Notes under the pieces: model-generated
Database searches by the model: none
Seen by the model: the letters and a program-made list of their open reading frames with translations, nothing else
What the model was told of the DNA's origin: nothing
Assembly: GCA_009930475.1 (NCBI GenBank)
Contig: RZYC01000031.1
Span: forward strand, 1-42,484
Origin: Spartobacteria bacterium
GTDB taxonomy: Bacteria > Verrucomicrobiota > Kiritimatiellia > RZYC01
DNA: 42,484 bases
Reading direction: 5' to 3'
Made by a program: the position numbers and the translations under genes
In this document: positions 33,860 to 42,162 of the stretch, piece by piece
Numbering within the stretch: position 1 is the first letter of the stretch
Layout: each line of letters begins with the position of its first letter

Positions 33860-35206
33860 TTATTTCGATGTGCTGGCTGTTGGATATAATTGAATCGGAG
33901 TATTATTGCGTCGATCGATAAACCAGCGTTTTTTGCGATAACCGGGTGGCGACATCATGGCCATAATGGTTTCTTCGGAATGCATTTCGATATAAGGTCG
34001 CACACGAAAGGCGTCAGCCAGGATGTTCTGGATATGATGACGGAGGGTTTCCGATGTATTGTTTGCGGCGATAAGGACGGTGAGTTTTTCGCCCATATGT
34101 TCGTCCATTTCGGCCACCAATACGGCTTGGTGAATGTCTTCGATGGTGTTGATCACGTCTCGGACAGCCTGAGGGTAAAGTTTGGTGCCTTTCATTTTAA
34201 TCATCTGATTTTTCCGCGCCAAAATGGGACTGAGCCGAGAAGATAATCGCCCACAGGCGCAGGGCTTATTTGTCACAAAAGCGACATCGCCTGTACGGTA
34301 GCGAATCAACGGAGAGCCTTCCGTTTGCAGAGGGGTAATGACCAGTTCGCCTTCCTCCCCGTTGTCGGCTAACGTTCCGTCATCACGCAGTATTTCGGCA
34401 TAGACGAGGTCGGGATGAATGTGATTACCGGCCGCCGCATGGCATTCGGAGAAGGAGCCGCCCATTTCGGTATTGCCATAGTTTCCATAAAGTTCGATTT
34501 CTCGCAATGCGTGGATTTGTCGAGCCACAGCATTGGGTTCCATGGCGGGGGTTCGTACGGGATCACCCACCAGAATGGCTTTGCGTAATGGGAACTGTGT
34601 TGTGTCCAGTCCTCTTTTTTCTGCTTCTTTGAGAATAGCGAGAAGGAAGGATGGGACTGTGAATATGGTGGTCACTCCAAAGCGACGAATCCGATCCACC
34701 TGTACGGCCGGACTTCCTGCGCCTTGGCGCAGCACGCTGCAACCTCTGCGCTGTGCTCCGAGATAATAGGCCATTCCGGCCATGAACAGCGCATCCATGG
34801 TAACACAGAGCAATATCGTTTCGCCTTTTGTTACACCGGCCGCATCCAGCGTGTACCATTCTGTCACGGCAAGTTTTTCCAAATCACGTGCGGTCATGGG
34901 AAGAGCAATGGGCGTTCCGGTCGTGCCGGATGTGCAGACGATATCGCGCACGGCGTTGGGCGGACAACAGACAAAGCAGTCGTTATGCTGTTCCAGATCG
35001 GAGCGGGTGGTTACAGGCAAGGATGTCATGACGTGTTTGAGTTCATGAAAATCTGTGGGCAGTGCGACTTTTCCGATACGTTGACGGTAAAAAGGGGAGT
35101 GGTCCAACGTGTAGGTCAGCTGAGCATGAAGCAGCGCGGCCTGCCGGCGATTCTGCATGGGGCGTGGTTGAAATTCCAGCTTAGCATCATGGATTAGTGG
35201 AGTCAT
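33860..35206 (-). CDS. PaaK-like adenylate-forming ligase
   Basis: A 448-residue ANL-superfamily enzyme of the phenylacetate-CoA ligase type. It activates a carboxylate as acyl-AMP, then passes it to CoA or an acyl carrier. Visible motifs are the P-loop CTSGTTGTPIALP (about 89-101), YGNYGNTEMGGSFSEC (adenine/A5 region), ELVITPLQTEGSPLIRYRTGD (A7) and KMKGTKLYP (A8/A10 region). Such ligases occur beside ketosynthases and MMPL exporters in aryl-polyene and flexirubin loci, where they supply an aryl starter; here the substrate is only inferred. ATG 35206 has AAAGAAAGAA upstream and overlaps the exporter gene by 20 bp; a longer reading to 35248 seems unlikely. Confidence 0.85.
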   Translation of the reverse strand: MTPLIHDAKLEFQPRPMQNRRQAALLHAQLTYTLDHSPFYRQRIGKVALPTDFHELKHVMTSLPVTTRSDLEQHNDCFVCCPPNAVRDIVCTSGTTGTPIALPMTARDLEKLAVTEWYTLDAAGVTKGETILLCVTMDALFMAGMAYYLGAQRRGCSVLRQGAGSPAVQVDRIRRFGVTTIFTVPSFLLAILKEAEKRGLDTTQFPLRKAILVGDPVRTPAMEPNAVARQIHALREIELYGNYGNTEMGGSFSECHAAAGNHIHPDLVYAEILRDDGTLADNGEEGELVITPLQTEGSPLIRYRTGDVAFVTNKPCACGRLSSRLSPILARKNQMIKMKGTKLYPQAVRDVINTIEDIHQAVLVAEMDEHMGEKLTVLIAANNTSETLRHHIQNILADAFRVRPYIEMHSEETIMAMMSPPGYRKKRWFIDRRNNTPIQLYPTASTSK

Positions 35207-37631
35207 GGTGTTCTTTCTTTTTGCATGAAGGCATGTGCATAACAACAAAAGGGAGTACGGTGAGCACCGATATCATACATGCCAGCATACCTGTTACAAC
35301 TAGCTGGCCCATGGATACAATACCTTGAAATGAGGCCAGCATTAATGATCCGAAGCCGATGCATGTAGTGCAGGTAGTCAGTACAATAGGTTTTGCGGTG
35401 CTTCGCAGGGCCTTGAAGATATCGCTGCTTTCGTCATAGGCCCGCATGAAATGTATGCCGTCGTCAATGCCCAGTCCGAAGATCAACGGCAATACGGTCA
35501 GATTAAAGAAATTAAAAGGCGAATGCATCAATCCCATTATAACGACGGTCAGCAATAATCCGACGGTGAGCGGAATAAATGTCGGCAATACCAGTCGCCA
35601 GCGGCGGAAGAACAGCTTCAGCAAAAGGAGAATCGCGACAATGGATACTGCGGCAGAGGCAAGGCTTTCCCTGATTACGCGCCCACGCAGCGATTGCATC
35701 AGCATCCCCAGTGACATTGATTTCACCGCTCTGCCATGATGTTTTGCAGTCTGTTCGATATGCTCGATGTCCACCGGTTTCCAATCTTGAGCGTTGCCCA
35801 CCATGACCCAGCGCTGTCCGTTGTCCAAATAGAAGCCCCGGCTAAAAGGGAGTTTTTGGTAAAACCGTTCCCATACCGTTTTATCATCGTAGGCATGAAG
35901 CAGTCCTGCGAGATAGTCGTCCAGTTCTTTAGGATAAATTAACCCCGCCGTTTCATAGCAGTCTTGCAATGATTGCGTCATGTTGGAGGGTGTCAGCCCG
36001 TTTTTTTGAAGGGTATCAAGAATACGAGCTCGATTGGCGGACAGTTCTGCCGCGTCTGGTATGGATGAAAAAGGGGTCTGCCAATAAATGGATGGAAACA
36101 GCCGCTGTACGGCGGTTGCCCAGTCCATATCTGCAGTCATGCCGCGTGTTGTTGTTTCTATGAGAAGCTGGTCACCCGAGCCGCCCGGCAGGCGCGTATC
36201 TAACTCCAGCATGTCTTTATATATCAGACTTTTTTCAAGCTGCATCGACGTCATATCCGTGCTGAATGCACTACGCGGCAATGCCAGAGGCAGCAAAACC
36301 ATCAGGAGAATTAGTAATGGGACGGCCAGTCGCGGCAGCCAATTCCATCGACGCATGTTTTCCTGATGAAATCCCTTTCTGCGCGACGTGTTTTCGCTGG
36401 GAATCCACAGAAACACCAGCAATGGAAAAACACTGAAATAGGCCAGTACCGAGATTAAAATGCCGACACCGGCGGTAAAACCAAGCAGATATAGGGACTG
36501 CATCCCTGTGACAAAAATGGCAAAAAAAGCAATGGCTGTGGTTAATGCTCCGGCGACGACGCCTTTGCCTACACCCCGCAGGGTGTTATGCATACGTTCT
36601 GCCGGGATTCCTTGTTCATTGTCATAACGGGCCAGCATATGAATGCCAAAATCTACACCCAATCCCATCAGCATGGCTGACGCCATGGAGGTGATCAGAT
36701 CAATCTCTCGAGAAAAACAGCGGATCAGTGCAAAGGTTACGGTCAGTCCGATGAGCTGGGGAACAACGACGCACAATGCTGCCAGTGGCCGGCGTCTGTA
36801 CACGGCAAAAAGGAACAGACATACGAGCCCCAGCGCCACTGCTGAAGTCCATGTTAAATCATGTTTGATCAACGACCGTAATTCTGCCTGCAGAAATGAT
36901 CCTCCGGCCATCCGGCATTCCAGACCCTTTTGAGCCGTGTCCTGCTTAAAACGCGGAATCCATCGGGCCAACTCCGTGAGCCATGCGTCATCAGTCTTCA
37001 CTGGGGGTAAGGCGATGATTACGGCGTAGCGTCCGTTGGTTGATTGGATCATTCCCCCATCCAGTGTATATCCGCTGACGCGGCAGAGCTGTTCTGCCGC
37101 CAGGGCGCCTACCTGCAGCGGGTCATGCTGTAAAAAGGTGCGGGCCAGTCCCGCCGCAGGAGAAAACATCATATCCATCAACTGATCCACCGCCGATTTC
37201 ATACCGTCGGGCTGCAAGCGTTCCAGTAAGATATTTGAGCCTTCGGTGCCGAGAAAAAGGGTTATTCCCGGGGAAAAGCGGTCCAGACTCTCCAGTTCGT
37301 CTCCGGCTCGTGCCAGCGAAAACAGCCCTGTAGATCGGATTATCTCGGCCATATCATGCACATCGCCGGCCCGCTGGGATATGGGTTCCCCTGTGATCGT
37401 CGATAGATGAAACGTCAGTTCTGTATCAGCTCCCGCACGACTCAGGGCTTGCAGGGTTTCCATCCCTTCGGAATAGGGAAACAGCCTCAACCAGTCGCTT
37501 TCAATACGCAGTGTTGCGGTCAATCCACCACTCAGAACAGCCAGTATGATTAGAACGATACAGAGGCGTCGTCGATGATGCTGGATAAATGCTATGTATC
37601 TTTCCATCACAGAGCGATCTTGGCTAGGCAT
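35187..37631 (-). CDS. MMPL/RND-family exporter
   Basis: An 814-residue inner-membrane transporter of the MMPL (HpnN-like RND) type. It has two similar halves: one TM helix near residue 25, a periplasmic loop to about 250, then five TM helices (about 255-410); the second half repeats this (TM near 440, loop to about 655, TM cluster to about 800). Each half has the RND-type signature after its loop: ASAMLMGLGVDFGIHMLARY in half 1 and VLPLIFGLGIDDGIHFMRAY in half 2. MMPL proteins export lipids or hydrophobic products; in aryl-polyene-like loci they move the acyl chain to the outer membrane. The ATG is 3 bp after the preceding stop, with GGAAG 8 bp upstream. Confidence 0.92.
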   Translation of the reverse strand: MPSQDRSVMERYIAFIQHHRRRLCIVLIILAVLSGGLTATLRIESDWLRLFPYSEGMETLQALSRAGADTELTFHLSTITGEPISQRAGDVHDMAEIIRSTGLFSLARAGDELESLDRFSPGITLFLGTEGSNILLERLQPDGMKSAVDQLMDMMFSPAAGLARTFLQHDPLQVGALAAEQLCRVSGYTLDGGMIQSTNGRYAVIIALPPVKTDDAWLTELARWIPRFKQDTAQKGLECRMAGGSFLQAELRSLIKHDLTWTSAVALGLVCLFLFAVYRRRPLAALCVVVPQLIGLTVTFALIRCFSREIDLITSMASAMLMGLGVDFGIHMLARYDNEQGIPAERMHNTLRGVGKGVVAGALTTAIAFFAIFVTGMQSLYLLGFTAGVGILISVLAYFSVFPLLVFLWIPSENTSRRKGFHQENMRRWNWLPRLAVPLLILLMVLLPLALPRSAFSTDMTSMQLEKSLIYKDMLELDTRLPGGSGDQLLIETTTRGMTADMDWATAVQRLFPSIYWQTPFSSIPDAAELSANRARILDTLQKNGLTPSNMTQSLQDCYETAGLIYPKELDDYLAGLLHAYDDKTVWERFYQKLPFSRGFYLDNGQRWVMVGNAQDWKPVDIEHIEQTAKHHGRAVKSMSLGMLMQSLRGRVIRESLASAAVSIVAILLLLKLFFRRWRLVLPTFIPLTVGLLLTVVIMGLMHSPFNFFNLTVLPLIFGLGIDDGIHFMRAYDESSDIFKALRSTAKPIVLTTCTTCIGFGSLMLASFQGIVSMGQLVVTGMLACMISVLTVLPFVVMHMPSCKKKEHHDSTNP

Positions 37632-37634
37632 GGG

Positions 37635-38555
37635 TTATACTTCCGTTGGCACCGGTTCCATGATGATGGCATTCGTGGTTCCGCCAGATCGATCTAATAA
37701 TACGACCGGGCTCTGTTGGGTATGTGCTATTCGAGCGGCATCGGCGACTTCCAGCGTGCGCAGTGCCATAAATCCCTGACGGGTTTCCATCAGTGGCTGT
37801 GCTACGCTGGCTTTCATAGAGAAACGATCGATCCACTGCGCCTCCAGTGCCTCCGAAAAAGCACTCGAAATAAAGTGAGCCCCTTTGTCGGCTAGTGCCG
37901 CCAGTTTTTCTGTCGTGTCGTCCTCCGTAAACGGCATCTGCATGGTCATTCGCACATTGATACCCGGTAGAGGTTCACGGGAGAGCAGCAGTGTTGCCGC
38001 TCCGCCACAAAATGCGGTGCCGTGGAACGCTTCGCAGGCATGGAAAACGTTGCCGCCTGTTATAGAAAATTCTTCGGCGGCGCAAAACACCGCGCGTTCA
38101 AAATGGCCGGACTGCAACAGCAGTCCCGCATGAAAGAGCGTATTGAAATAGTCGTCGAGTCCCGCATTTAACGACAAAACAGGGCAATGGGTTTTCAATG
38201 CCAATGCAATATGGGTTGTTACAATATTTAATACGGACTCGGTAAACAGCATGGGGCTGACCATCCGTGGGTCTTCTTCGTCCAATAGCTGTTTGTAAAA
38301 ATCTTCTGAATAGATGCATGGTCCGTTGTGGGATACGGAAACCACGCCGTAACGTGAATAATCAGTCCGATCAATGCCTCGTTCGGCTAGGGCTCGCAAC
38401 GTCGCTTCCACTGAATACACACACATGTCATCCAGTCGGCGCGTTGGATAGGATAACGGAGCCGATGCCGCTGTATCTTTGGGGAAAATCTGCTCAAATG
38501 CGGAACCCAACTCCCCTTCATAGGCCGCATGCTGCAAATAGAATGTAATATCCAT
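37635..38555 (-). CDS. Ketosynthase-like partner without the catalytic cysteine (chain-length-factor-like)
   Basis: A 306-residue protein with thiolase/ketosynthase fold features but lost catalysis. Aligned by eye to the neighbouring ketosynthase, SNACSSG becomes LNAGLDD, so the active Cys becomes Gly132. The second catalytic His (KASTGHTLG) becomes Gln in KASVAQPLM. A GAH triplet may retain the first His. GGAATLLL and SGGTTNA align with the GEGAAVLVL and GFGGTNA segments. It lacks part of the usual N-terminus. I infer a heterodimer partner like a chain length factor, setting product length. I start at ATG 38555, 1 bp after the ketosynthase stop; the longer reading to 38609 overlaps that gene. 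Its coupling to the active ketosynthase supports a paired role. Confidence 0.75.
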   Translation of the reverse strand: MDITFYLQHAAYEGELGSAFEQIFPKDTAASAPLSYPTRRLDDMCVYSVEATLRALAERGIDRTDYSRYGVVSVSHNGPCIYSEDFYKQLLDEEDPRMVSPMLFTESVLNIVTTHIALALKTHCPVLSLNAGLDDYFNTLFHAGLLLQSGHFERAVFCAAEEFSITGGNVFHACEAFHGTAFCGGAATLLLSREPLPGINVRMTMQMPFTEDDTTEKLAALADKGAHFISSAFSEALEAQWIDRFSMKASVAQPLMETRQGFMALRTLEVADAARIAHTQQSPVVLLDRSGGTTNAIIMEPVPTEV

Positions 38556-38556
38556 G

Positions 38557-39747
38557 CTAAACCCCCGCTTTCGAAAACGCGACACACGCGTTGGTTCCGC
38601 CAAATCCATAGGACGTTGAGATCACATGCCGCACATCATAGGTCGTCGCGGTACTCGGCACCGTTACATGGCCCAATTCTTCAATGGGATCGTGTATACC
38701 CAATGTGGGTGGAACGACCTGATCTCGCAGAGATAAAACAGAAAAAACGCTCTCAATAACCCCTGCCGCTCCCAACGTATGACCGGTGGATGCTTTGGTC
38801 GACGTCATGAACATAGAAGGATTATCTTTAAATACACGCTGCACGGCTTTGGCCTCCATCATATCATTATGAAGCGTCGCCGTTCCATGGGCGTTGACAT
38901 AACTGATGTCCCCGGGCTGAAGATGTGCCGAGGACAAGCAATCACGAATCACTTTTTCCGCGCCATCCCCTTCCGGGTGGGGCTGCGTACAATGATAGGC
39001 GTCACAAGATGCCGCATATCCGCTGACTTCCGCCAGCAGCGTACGCCCCGATGCACGTGCACTCGCCTCGGTTTCCAAAACCAGCACCGCCGCCCCTTCG
39101 CCCAGTACCAACCCGTCACGATGCTTATCAAACGGCCTACATCCCGAACGACTAATCAGCCGCAACACATTAAATCCACCAAAAACAAATTCACAAACAA
39201 TATCATACCCTGCCACAATCGCTTTGTCCGCCATCCCCGCCTTCAAAGCCATCCATGCCATCCCCACAGCATTACCCCCCGATGAACAAGCATTACTGAT
39301 CACCAGCGGGGCCCGACGAAACCCCATCCGACGGCTCAAATGAATCCCCTGCATATAAGGAACATAATCCTTCAGGTGCCGAAGATTATTCTTCGTAATC
39401 CCATGTTTCTGATAGTCCTTATAGAATTGCAGACCCTGAGCCATTCCCCCCATCGTGGTTGCCAGATACAGCGGAGCGGACGCTAAATCAGTCCTGCCTC
39501 CCAAAGCTTCCTGTACCGCCACAAACAAAATACGCGAGGCATCATCAAGATAGGGGTCATCTCCCTCCAGCGACGGAATATCCACCGAACATAAAGGAGC
39601 TCCATCATACCGTGAACCGTCAAACCGACGAGCTTCCCGCACACCGGTTTTTTCAGCCAATAGCTGCTTCCAATTCTTATCCACGGAGGATCCCAATGAA
39701 GTTATCAGGCCCATTCCTGTGACAAATATCCGGCTTTCACACTTCAT
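38557..39747 (-). CDS. Beta-ketoacyl-ACP synthase (FabF-like)
   Basis: A 396-residue condensing enzyme of the KAS II type, catalysing decarboxylative Claisen condensation of a malonyl-ACP unit with an acyl thioester. The catalytic triad is intact: Cys154 in SNACSSGGNA, His287 in NAHGTAT and His323 in KASTGHTLGAAG. The N-terminal VTGMGLITSLG and C-terminal GFGGTNAC are typical. It is the first gene of a coupled operon with a cysteine-less partner, an MMPL exporter and a PaaK-like ligase, which points to a dedicated polyketide or unusual lipid rather than housekeeping fatty acid synthesis. No acyl carrier protein, ketoreductase or dehydratase is in the window. Confidence 0.93.
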   Translation of the reverse strand: MKCESRIFVTGMGLITSLGSSVDKNWKQLLAEKTGVREARRFDGSRYDGAPLCSVDIPSLEGDDPYLDDASRILFVAVQEALGGRTDLASAPLYLATTMGGMAQGLQFYKDYQKHGITKNNLRHLKDYVPYMQGIHLSRRMGFRRAPLVISNACSSGGNAVGMAWMALKAGMADKAIVAGYDIVCEFVFGGFNVLRLISRSGCRPFDKHRDGLVLGEGAAVLVLETEASARASGRTLLAEVSGYAASCDAYHCTQPHPEGDGAEKVIRDCLSSAHLQPGDISYVNAHGTATLHNDMMEAKAVQRVFKDNPSMFMTSTKASTGHTLGAAGVIESVFSVLSLRDQVVPPTLGIHDPIEELGHVTVPSTATTYDVRHVISTSYGFGGTNACVAFSKAGV

Positions 39748-40420
39748 TATTTTTTTCTGTTTCGTACATGATCTACGGTTGAATATCTTTAATGATACGT
39801 AAAAAGAAGAGAAGGAAGGGGGTCGATGTTATTCGCAGGAGAAAATCTCGTCAAACAATTTCAGTTACATTTAAAAGGATTTGCAGTTCTTCTGTATCAA
39901 AATTTATATTATTCATTACAAATACTCCCTGTGTTGCCTTACCGGGAATAATGGACTGTCCCGTAAATCATTGCCCCGCCCGAATTCCAAAAATAGGAAG
40001 TGCCCGATCATGGTCGCATGCAGAAGCGTATACAATGATTGATCAGGTCGTATTGGAGATTACCACTTACACAGTGGCAAACAATTAGCTGCAACCACCA
40101 TGATTGCTAAAAACGAGCCCATTTCAAAAGTTCCAATGATTGGAACTTTTTGACAGAATTCTTCCAATCATTGGAACTCTGAAATGGCCGGAGTATCAGG
40201 CTGTTTTGATCGTGTATGGCGTATGTGGATTTGAATCCGGTACGGGCCAAAATGGCGGGAAACAAGTGGTTGTGTGGATTATCGGCCAGTTTGGGTGCGT
40301 TTAAGCCGCTCGATTTCATTGGTTGTTTTTCCTGTCGACAAGACATCTCGAACTAGTACTATGAATGTCGGCTAAAATGATTCTGTAAGCCGGTATGTAT
40401 ACATAAAATGTGCTCAACGT
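39748..40420. other. 673-bp intergenic region with an inverted palindrome pair
   Basis: The region lies between divergent genes and holds their promoters. The REP-like inverted pair is at 40119-40187. A minus-strand stretch has two short open frames joined by TAATG: one ends REYL, the next reads MNNINFDTEELQILLNVTEI then stops at about 39854. These could be remnants of a small gene pair but are too short to call. No RNA gene was recognised. Confidence 0.5.
40119..40187. repeat. BIME-like inverted pair of REP-like palindromes
   Basis: GTTCCAATGATTGGAAC (40130-40146) and TTCCAATCATTGGAAC (40162-40177) have opposite loop sequences, so they are inverted relative to each other. CCATTTCA (40119-40126) and TGAAATGG (40180-40187) flank them as a perfect 8-bp inverted repeat. 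The whole 69-bp element is an imperfect palindrome with two nested hairpins, an arrangement like enterobacterial BIMEs. Its position between divergent promoters excludes a simple terminator role. Confidence 0.8.
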
Positions 40421-41971
40421 ATGAAAAAAATAACAACCAGTGTTTATACCTTTCGTGATCTCATCGAAGGAGGGTATCTCTACGTAGATAAGACCCGCTG
40501 GCTGTATGAATTAGTAAATCACGCTAAAGGGGTCTATTTTTTGTCGCGGCCGCGTCGTTTTGGCAAATCATTGACGTTATCGACGCTGGAATCGATCTTT
40601 CTGGGTGAAAAAGAGCTGTTTAAAGGCCTGTACATGGAGGATCAGCCCTTTGATTGGACGCCACACACCATCATTCGGATTGATATGGGAGATAAACAGG
40701 CCGATACGGCGGAAAGACTCGAAGGAACCCTCCGTTATGCCGTGCTCCAGCAGGCACAGGAATACGACCTCACCATAAAGGAAAACCTGCCGCATATCAT
40801 GTTTGCGGATCTTGTGAATACACTGAAAGAACGCGGTAAAGTCGTGATTCTGGTCGATGAATACGACAAACCTATTTTGGGGAATATTGGAAATCCCGAA
40901 TTGCCGAAAATCCGCAATGTGCTGAAAGCATTTTATTCGGTGATCAAGGCTGTGGATGAAAATCTGCGTTTTGCATTCGTTACCGGTGTGAGCAAATTTT
41001 CGCAGGTGTCCATCTTCTCAGATTTGAATAATCTGACGGATCTGACGATGTCGACGAAATTCGCTGAAATGCCCGGATTTACGCAGGAAGAGCTCGAACA
41101 TAATTATGCAGGTTATATTGATGAGCTGGCAGAGCATGAAGATCTGCCGCGTGCGACCCTGCTGGAAGAAATCCGCGAATGGTACAATGGGTACCGATTT
41201 TCTAAAAAGGAAGTCACTATTTACAATCCCGTTAGTGTAGGGAAACTTTTTGAAAATATGGATTTCCAGAACTATTGGTTCGAAACGGGGACTCCGAGCT
41301 TTTTGATTCATCTGATGAAGCAGACGCATTTCGATGTGATCAGTGTCAATAGCTTGGAACTGGATGAACTGGGGTTTTCCGCCTACGAAATTGAGCATGT
41401 CCGTCCCGAACCCATCCTTTTTCAGACGGGCTATATCACCATAAAAGATTTTGATAAAATGTTCGGCTTGTATACGCTCGGATACCCGAACCGCGAAGTG
41501 GAAAATGCCTTTTTGCGCTACTTGATGGATGATTTTACGCCGGTGAGCAAAGAATTTGCCGCGTCGCACCTTGCGCGGCTCATGAAAGCCCTCGTAGCAG
41601 GTGATTTGGACACTTTTTTTGCTCATTTCCGCATTTTTTTCGAAAATGTCCCTTACGATATCCAGTTGTCCGATGAAAAATACTACCAGACGATCTTTTA
41701 TCTGGTTTTGAATATTATCGGCGTGCAGATTGATTGTGAGGTTCGCACTGCTGCGGGTCACATTGATGCGGTTATACAAACGGACGCCGCCGTGTATATT
41801 TTCGAATTTAAGCTGCATGGAACAGTGGATGAGGCCCTCACTCAGATCAAAGAAAAACGCTATTACGAAAAATATCAGAATAGCGGGAAAACGATTCGCC
41901 TCATCGGTGCTGCGTTCGATCGGAAAACGCGTAATTTGGACACTTGGCGGGAAGAATCTATCAAAAAATAG
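40421..41971 (+). CDS. AAA-ATPase-like / PD-(D/E)XK nuclease domain protein (DUF1703 type)
   Basis: A 516-residue protein of the AAA-ATPase_like (PF09820-type) plus PDDEXK_9 (PF08011-type) architecture. The N-terminal half starts YTFRDLIEGGYLYVDKT, has a P-loop-like RPRRFGKSLTLSTL (about 43-56) and DEYDKPIL as Walker B. The C-terminal nuclease-like segment reads GHIDAVIQTDAAVYIFEFKL, giving the D...E-x-K pattern. Members are widespread in multiple copies in anaerobic and host-associated bacteria. Function is not established; a mobile or defence-related role has been suggested from distribution. It stands alone, next to the palindrome pair. No strong ribosome-binding site precedes the ATG. Confidence 0.9.
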   Translation: MKKITTSVYTFRDLIEGGYLYVDKTRWLYELVNHAKGVYFLSRPRRFGKSLTLSTLESIFLGEKELFKGLYMEDQPFDWTPHTIIRIDMGDKQADTAERLEGTLRYAVLQQAQEYDLTIKENLPHIMFADLVNTLKERGKVVILVDEYDKPILGNIGNPELPKIRNVLKAFYSVIKAVDENLRFAFVTGVSKFSQVSIFSDLNNLTDLTMSTKFAEMPGFTQEELEHNYAGYIDELAEHEDLPRATLLEEIREWYNGYRFSKKEVTIYNPVSVGKLFENMDFQNYWFETGTPSFLIHLMKQTHFDVISVNSLELDELGFSAYEIEHVRPEPILFQTGYITIKDFDKMFGLYTLGYPNREVENAFLRYLMDDFTPVSKEFAASHLARLMKALVAGDLDTFFAHFRIFFENVPYDIQLSDEKYYQTIFYLVLNIIGVQIDCEVRTAAGHIDAVIQTDAAVYIFEFKLHGTVDEALTQIKEKRYYEKYQNSGKTIRLIGAAFDRKTRNLDTWREESIKK

Positions 41972-42162
41972 AACCTCTCTATTCAAATCCCATCATGTTT
42001 GCGACGGATTTGCGTGAGTTTGTGTTGCGTGGTATTACGTTGCACTCATAGCTCTTTGGGTTTAGTGATGCATAGAGGAATCAGGACTAACCCAAGTTTC
42101 TTAATTCTAATCATAACATGTTGCGAAAGAACGAATGCGATGCAAAAGGCACTACAAAACCT

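Noticed and set aside
39670-39680. DnaA box TTATCCACG as part of an origin
   Set aside because: A single near-consensus 9-mer inside the ketosynthase gene, with no cluster or AT-rich unwinding region; no oriC is visible in the window.
39792-40088. 98-residue plus-strand ORF in the intergenic region
   Set aside because: Composition is not protein-like (long basic run, then Cys/Pro-rich text), with no ribosome-binding site or recognisable motif.
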